From: Streptomyces mirabilis
GTDB lineage: Bacteria > Actinomycetota > Actinomycetes > Streptomycetales > Streptomycetaceae
NCBI RefSeq assembly: GCF_018310535.1
Contig: NZ_CP074102.1
Span: 4,030,001-4,094,000 of the forward strand
Direction: 5' to 3'
Length of the DNA stretch: 64,000 nucleotides
Positions 59,664 through 64,000 of the stretch are shown here, one piece after another. The notes under the pieces are model-generated. The model had not been told where the DNA came from, ran no database searches, and worked only from the letters and a program-made list of their open reading frames with translations. Both the position numbers and the translations under genes were made by a program. Each line of letters starts with the position of its first letter. Position 1 is the first letter of the stretch.

Positions 59664-61469
59664 TCAGTCGGCCATGCCCGCCAGCACCAGCGGCAGCCGG
59701 TCCGCGCCGCCCTCGGTGAGGCGGACCGGCACACCCCAGTCCTGCTGGTGGACATGGCAGGCCGGGTACTCGTTCGCGGGATCGTCGTCGCAGGACGCGG
59801 CCATCGCGGAGACGTGCAGGACACCCTCCGTGACGGCCGGGTTCAGCTCCAGCGCGCGGAAGAGATCGGTTCCCGCGCCCTCACCCGTGAGCAGCAGCTC
59901 GGGCGGGGTCGAGGAGACGAGCAGCCGGGTGGACGGCCCATAGCGTGTGTCCAGCTTCTGGCCCGTCGGGGCCTGGAAGACGACGTCCAGCCGGAGCCCT
60001 CCCGGAGCGACTTCGGTCGCCGCGCGCTGGGTGCGGTGGGCCACCGACTCCACCCGCACGGCCTCCTCGGGGAGCCGCAGCCGGGTCAGCCGGTGTCGCG
60101 CCGACTCCACGACCACGATGTCGTCTCCGACGAGAACCGCGTCGCTGGGCTCCCTCACGTCGGTCGCCAGCGTGGTCACCTCGCCCGTCGCGGGGTCGTA
60201 GCGGCGCAGTGCGTGGTTGTACGTGTCGCTGACCGCGACCGAGCCGTCGGGCAGGGCCGTGACGCCCAACGGGTGCTGGAACAGAGCCTGTTCGGCGGCC
60301 CCGTCCCGGTGCCCGAAGTCGAACAGACCGGTGCCGACGGCGGTGTGCACGGTCCCGTCGAGATCCACCCAGCGCAGTGCGCTCGTCTCGGAGTCGGCGA
60401 GCCAAAGACGGTCGGCGGTGGCGGCGAGCCCGGACGGCTGCGCGAACCAGGCCTCGGCCCCCGGCCCGTCCACGAGCCCCTCGTTCGTCGTACCGGCGGC
60501 GACCCCGACGGTGCCGCCCTCCGGGTCGTACGCCCACAGTTGGTGCACCCCGGCCATGGCGATCCAGATCTTCCCGCCGAACAGAGCCACGTCCCACGGC
60601 GAGGACAGGTCCACCGCGCGCGCCGGGCCGGACGTCGGCGAGCCCTGCCACCACTGGCGCCCCGTCCCCGCGAGGGTGCTGACCTCGCCGGTCACGAGGT
60701 CCAGGCGGCGCAGCGCGTGGTTCACGGTGTCCGCGACGACGACCGAACCGTCGTCGAGCAGCGCCAGCCCCTGCGGCTCGCTGAACGCGGCCTCCTCGGC
60801 CGACCCGTCCACGAACCCCCGCACCCCGGAGCCGATCCGCCGTACGACGCTCTCCCCGTCGCCCTCCAGCTCGACGAGCTGGTGCCGGGTCGTGTCACTG
60901 ACCAGGAGGTTCCCGCTCGGCAGGGCGAGGGCCTTGCCGGGGAAGCGGAGCGCCGTGGGCTCGGGCTCGGGTGCCACGTACGGTCCGTCGCCGCGGCGCA
61001 GCGTCCCCTTGGCCGCGTGCTCGGCCTCCAGCTCCTCCACCAGGCGGGCGATCGCGTGCGCGTGCCCCTCACCGGCGTGCTGCGCGACCACGTACCCCTC
61101 GGGGTCGATCACGACGAGCGTCGGCCAGGCGCGCACGGCGTACTGCTTCCAGGTCGCGAGCTCGGGATCGTCGAGCACCGGGTGCTCGACCCCGTACCGC
61201 TCCACCGCGTCCACGACCGCCTGGTGCTCGGCCTCATGCGCGAACTTCGGCGAGTGCACCCCGATGATCACCACCGTGTCCCGGTGCTTCTCCTCCAGCT
61301 CCCGCAGCTCGTCCAGGACATGCAGGCAGTTCACGCAACAAAATGTCCAAAAATCAACAATTACGATGCGGCCTCGGAGTTCAGTGAGGCCGAGCTGTCC
61401 ACCGACTGTGTTGATCCAGCCACCCTTACCTGTCAGTTCAGGGGCCCGGACACGTGCTCGCTTTGCCAT
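59664..61469 (-). CDS. Thioredoxin-like + NHL-repeat protein (NHLRC2-like)
   Basis: A 601-residue protein. Residues 28-150 are a thioredoxin/TlpA-like domain with FWTFCCVNCLHVLDEL, where Cys45-Val-Asn-Cys48 is the redox pair. Residues 180-480 are NHL beta-propeller blades (LPSGNLLVSDTTRHQLVELE, PQGLALLDDGSVVVADTVNH, HPLGVTALPDGSVAVSDTYN). A C-terminal beta-sandwich follows with Cys in AASCDDD and YPACHVHQQD. The arrangement matches NHLRC2 of animals and bacterial homologues, whose function is still unclear. It carries no signal peptide and starts 36 bp inside the end of the recombinase remnant. Confidence 0.92.
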   Translation of the reverse strand: MAKRARVRAPELTGKGGWINTVGGQLGLTELRGRIVIVDFWTFCCVNCLHVLDELRELEEKHRDTVVIIGVHSPKFAHEAEHQAVVDAVERYGVEHPVLDDPELATWKQYAVRAWPTLVVIDPEGYVVAQHAGEGHAHAIARLVEELEAEHAAKGTLRRGDGPYVAPEPEPTALRFPGKALALPSGNLLVSDTTRHQLVELEGDGESVVRRIGSGVRGFVDGSAEEAAFSEPQGLALLDDGSVVVADTVNHALRRLDLVTGEVSTLAGTGRQWWQGSPTSGPARAVDLSSPWDVALFGGKIWIAMAGVHQLWAYDPEGGTVGVAAGTTNEGLVDGPGAEAWFAQPSGLAATADRLWLADSETSALRWVDLDGTVHTAVGTGLFDFGHRDGAAEQALFQHPLGVTALPDGSVAVSDTYNHALRRYDPATGEVTTLATDVREPSDAVLVGDDIVVVESARHRLTRLRLPEEAVRVESVAHRTQRAATEVAPGGLRLDVVFQAPTGQKLDTRYGPSTRLLVSSTPPELLLTGEGAGTDLFRALELNPAVTEGVLHVSAMAASCDDDPANEYPACHVHQQDWGVPVRLTEGGADRLPLVLAGMAD

Positions 61470-62288
61470 GGATCAAGCCAACCACACCCCGTTGGGCCCT
61501 GTTCCGCACGGCCTTCCCCGGCCCAGACGATCCGCAGTCGTCTTTCGGGATCAAACCGTCGCCCCCGCCCCTCGGCACGCGCGACCCAGACACGCTCGAT
61601 GACCTCGGACAGGAGTCCCCGCTTACTTCCCACCTCACTTCGCTCCCACAGAGCCGTCAGGCCCGCACGGTCGAACGGAACATTCCGGTCGGCCATCGCC
61701 TTACGCGTCGGATGCCCTGCGGGGAGGGACGGGACCCTGGCGATGAAGGATTCCGCCACCGCCCTCTCGACAGGCGCCGCCGGCGCCCGCGCACCCGGAC
61801 AGGTGTGACCCAGTCGCACGCCCCGGCAGACATACGACTTGCCGCTCAGACTCATGCGGGTTCCGTATCCGTCGATTCCGCGGTACAGAAGTCCTGTCAG
61901 CAGGTGCACCGACGCTCGAACCGGGTGCTTCACACCATCGCCCCTGAGTCGGGTCCTGGACTCAAGAGCGGCCATGATCCGCTTCAGCTCTTCAACGGTG
62001 ACGATTCCCTCACCCACGACGACCGGGCCTCCAGTCGCCGGGTCCGGTCCCGTTTTCGCTGAGCAGCCTCGCGATCCTTACGAGCGGGCTGCCAGAGAGT
62101 GCCTCGTCCGTGATCAGACGCGCGTACACGGAAGTCTCCGCGTCCGGGGTCAATCGCCCTGAATCAGGGTCGACGCACAGCCCGTAGGGGGCTGACCTCC
62201 GAGGCTCAATGACCGTTTTGCCATCCCGATCCAGCGAGAGTCGTAGATAGAGATCGGCATATTCGACGCAAGCATCGTGGTGCTGCAA
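61433..62288 (-). pseudogene. Serine recombinase (integrase) remnant
   Basis: Two frames hold pieces of a large serine recombinase. The first (62288 to about 62010) opens YADLYLRLSLDRDGKTVIE, the normal N-terminus, but the whole catalytic resolvase core that should follow is missing; it resumes in the recombinase domain (TSVYARLITDEALSGSPLVR, IARLLSENGTGP). The second (about 62017-61433) gives EELKRIMAALESRTRLRGDG and a zinc-ribbon part (MSLSGKSYVCRGVRLGHTCP) with the first two Cys lost, a missing coiled coil, and the tail GRGRRFDPERRLRIVWAG. So it cannot recombine DNA. It marks an old integrated element at the 5' end of the NHL gene. Confidence 0.85.
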
Positions 62289-62345
62289 GTCCCCGCCCAG
62301 AGTTGATCACTCTGTGAACGAACAGCGGAGTCAAAGGTGATGAAC

Positions 62346-62777
62346 TCACCTCAGCACGTGCCCCGTGGTGGCGTCCACGTGGTCCGGGACCTCGTCATGG
62401 CGGTCGCCGACGGTGACGGTTCCGGTGGGCTCGAAGAGCAGGATCGCGGCGCCGGCCGGGGCGGTCGGCTTGTGTTCGGTGCCGCGGGGCACGGTGAAGA
62501 CGGAGCCCTTGGGCAGGACGACGGTCCGCTCGCCCGCCGTCTCCCGCAGCGCGATGGTCAGCTCGCCCTCCAGGACCAGGAAGAACTCGTCCGTGTGGTC
62601 GTGCACGTGCCACACGTGCTCGCCCTCGACCTTGGCGATGCGCACGTCGTAGTCGTTGACGGCGGTGACGATACGGGGGCTCCAGAGGTCGGAGAAGGAG
62701 GCGAGGGCGGTGGCGAGGGCGACGGGTTCACCGCCACTGTTCGAAGAGGTCGTGTGGGTGCTGCTCGAAGAGGCCAT
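62346..62777 (-). CDS. Cupin-domain protein
   Basis: A 143-residue single cupin. After a Ser/Thr-rich head of about 17 residues the barrel shows the metal motif HVHDHTDEFFLVLEGE and the second motif GSVFTVPRGTEHKPTAPAGA. It may bind Fe or Mn and act on a small ligand or as a stress protein. It is divergent from a GlxA/AraC-type regulator gene (52 bp between starts), its probable regulator; cupin-plus-GlxA pairs are common. Confidence 0.9.
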   Translation of the reverse strand: MASSSSTHTTSSNSGGEPVALATALASFSDLWSPRIVTAVNDYDVRIAKVEGEHVWHVHDHTDEFFLVLEGELTIALRETAGERTVVLPKGSVFTVPRGTEHKPTAPAGAAILLFEPTGTVTVGDRHDEVPDHVDATTGHVLR

Positions 62778-62829
62778 GTGGGCATCCTCGGCGGTGGTGC
62801 GGCAACGGCACGAGTGCTAGAAATCGCAT

Positions 62830-63882
62830 ATGGCGCAAGGATCCTCTCATCGTGTCGTGCTGGTCGTCGACGAGAACTCGAACCCGTTCGAGATGAGCTG
62901 TGCCATCGAGGTCTTCGGGCTGCCCCGGCCTGAACTGGGGCGGGAGTTGTACGACTTCCGGCTCTGCGCCGCCGGGCCGCGCACGCGGATGCGCGACGGC
63001 TTCTTCACGCTGACCGGAGTCGCCGGACTGGAGGCGGCCGAGGAGGCGGACACGCTGATCGTGCCGAACCGGCCGGACACCGAGGCCCCGCGCTCACCCC
63101 GCGTCCTGGACGTCGTACGCCGAGCGCACGCGCGCGGCGCACGGCTACTCGGCTTCTGCTCGGGCGCGTTCACCATCGCGGAGGCCGGGCTGCTGGACGG
63201 ACGGCGGGCGGCCTGCCACTGGATGTGGGCGGACTCCTTCCGGGCGCGGTTCCCGGCGGTCCGCCTGGAGCCGGACGTCCTCTTCGTGGACGACGGCGAC
63301 ATCCTCACGGCGTCCGGCAGCGCCTCGGCGCTCGACCTGGGGCTGCACGTCGTACGCCGGGACCACGGCGCCGAGATCGCCAACGCGGTCAGCCGACGGC
63401 TCGTGTTCGCGGCGCACCGCGACGGAGGTCAGCGGCAGTTCGTGGAGCGGCCGGTGCCCGACGTGCCGGACGAGTCGCTCGGTCCGCTGCTGGCGTGGGC
63501 GCAGGAACGGCTGGGCGAGCCGCTGACGGTGGCGGACCTCGCGGCCCGCGCGGCCGTCTCCCCCGCCACGCTCCACCGCCGTTTCCGAACCCAACTGGGA
63601 ACCACGCCGCTGGCCTGGCTCACCGGGGAACGCGTCGCCCTCGCCTGCCGGTTGATCGAGCGGGGAGAGGAACGGCTGGACGTCGTGGCCGAGCGGAGTG
63701 GCCTGGGCACGGCGGCCAATCTACGGGCACGGCTACGGCGGGAGACCGGGCTGAGCCCGTCGGCGTACCGGAGACGGTTCGGGCCGGGCCCTGGAGAAGC
63801 GGTGACACCCGGCCGCTTCGCGAGGAAGGAGCCCGGCGCGGGTGTTCCGGGATCAGGAGGACGGGGCGGGATCGGGTTCTGA
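62830..63882 (+). CDS. GlxA-family regulator (DJ-1/PfpI + AraC HTH)
   Basis: A 350-residue regulator. Residues 7-185 form a DJ-1/PfpI-like ligand-binding domain (VVLVVDENSNPFEMSCAIEV, with Cys in LLGFCSGAFTIAEAG). Residues 215-315 are an AraC-type double helix-turn-helix (LTVADLAARAAVSPATLHRR, LDVVAERSGLGTAANLRARL). Ligands for such proteins are often amino acids or nitrogenous compounds; here unknown. The end is a 35-residue Gly-rich tail. The divergent cupin gene is the obvious target. Its 3' end overlaps the minus-strand partial gene by 30 bp. Confidence 0.92.
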   Translation: MAQGSSHRVVLVVDENSNPFEMSCAIEVFGLPRPELGRELYDFRLCAAGPRTRMRDGFFTLTGVAGLEAAEEADTLIVPNRPDTEAPRSPRVLDVVRRAHARGARLLGFCSGAFTIAEAGLLDGRRAACHWMWADSFRARFPAVRLEPDVLFVDDGDILTASGSASALDLGLHVVRRDHGAEIANAVSRRLVFAAHRDGGQRQFVERPVPDVPDESLGPLLAWAQERLGEPLTVADLAARAAVSPATLHRRFRTQLGTTPLAWLTGERVALACRLIERGEERLDVVAERSGLGTAANLRARLRRETGLSPSAYRRRFGPGPGEAVTPGRFARKEPGAGVPGSGGRGGIGF

Positions 63883-64000
63883 AGTGGCCCGGGATCTGAT
63901 CTGCTTGAACCAGGCCTCCGACACCGCCTTCGGGATCTTCGCCGTCAGACCCCCTTCTTTGGTGAAGGCGATCCCTCGGCCGTAGTCGCCACCGCCACAG
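63853..64000 (-). CDS. 3' end of an unidentified gene (cut by window edge)
   Basis: The last 48 residues of a minus-strand protein: it contains DYGRGIAFTKEGGLTAKIPK followed by AVSEAWFKQIRSRATSEPD and a stop (63853-63855). The segment is Lys/Gly-mixed, soluble, and is not a motif that I can assign. Reading-frame composition (G/C at third positions) supports real coding. It overlaps the GlxA gene end by 30 bp. Confidence 0.6.
   Translation of the reverse strand, partial: CGGGDYGRGIAFTKEGGLTAKIPKAVSEAWFKQIRSRATSEPDPAPSS

Overview
The window is chromosomal DNA of a Streptomyces or very close relative. Evidence: very high G+C, third-codon-position G/C bias, GTG starts, GTGA/ATGA start-stop overlaps, and families typical of the genus (SigE-type sigma factors, DUF397/DUF5753 regulators, snapalysin, SpoIIE-type PP2C phosphatases, EACC1-linked caspase). 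A near-perfect ParB-binding parS site beside aspS, plus housekeeping metG and aspS, suggest the conserved core fairly near oriC rather than a chromosome arm. No rRNA, tRNA, CRISPR array or intact insertion sequence was found.

Layout. 0.2-2.8 kb: an RsbW-like kinase, a membrane protein, and a cold-shock gene with its terminator. 2.8-10.1 kb: a cell-envelope block. It has a lipoprotein, an L7/L12-like gene with a damaged start, a sigma factor coupled to a membrane protein whose outer domain looks like a dead L,D-transpeptidase, a divergent active L,D-transpeptidase, and then a translationally coupled chain of second sigma factor, membrane partner, transglycosylase with a ruined transpeptidase domain, and a small Tudor/KOW-like protein. 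10.2-12.7 kb: alkyl sulfatase and acetyltransferase. 12.9-15.8 kb: an HTH-TPR regulator, a divergent 53-residue secreted peptide with its own terminator, and an M20 amidohydrolase. 15.8-20.3 kb: a three-gene operon of EACC1, a membrane-spanning caspase/solute-binding/VWA fusion, and a solute-binding lipoprotein.

20.5-34.9 kb: a secreted beta-propeller/Ig protein; a response regulator followed by a histidine kinase broken by one 8-bp tandem duplication; an unknown protein; a PP2C phosphatase; an NAD-binding oxidoreductase; membrane proteins; a MocR regulator facing an alpha/beta hydrolase across 14-bp repeats; an endonuclease/phosphatase-fold protein; and an FUSC-type transporter. 35-45 kb: snapalysin and its LysR regulator, a PhoX phosphatase with a PHO box, a VWA protein with a huge Pro/Glu/Ala stretch, metG and pectate lyase. 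45-48.6 kb: a WhiJ-like trio (HTH-DUF5753, DUF397, HATPase), gene debris, and an intradiol dioxygenase-like protein. 48.8-64 kb: aspS with parS, a large PP2C, an AI-2E-type permease, pirin, an SseB-like protein, acyl-CoA dehydrogenase, M18 aminopeptidase, an NHL/thioredoxin protein, a serine-recombinase remnant, and a cupin divergent from a GlxA/AraC regulator. The last bases hold the end of an unidentified gene.

The strongest candidates for undescribed biology are the HTH-TPR/secreted-peptide pair, which resembles RRNPP peptide signalling of Firmicutes, and the transmembrane caspase operon. Next come the envelope sigma modules built around catalytically dead wall enzymes and the possibly phase-variable histidine kinase. 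All coordinates and motifs were read by eye; no database search was possible, so family names rest on recognised motifs.
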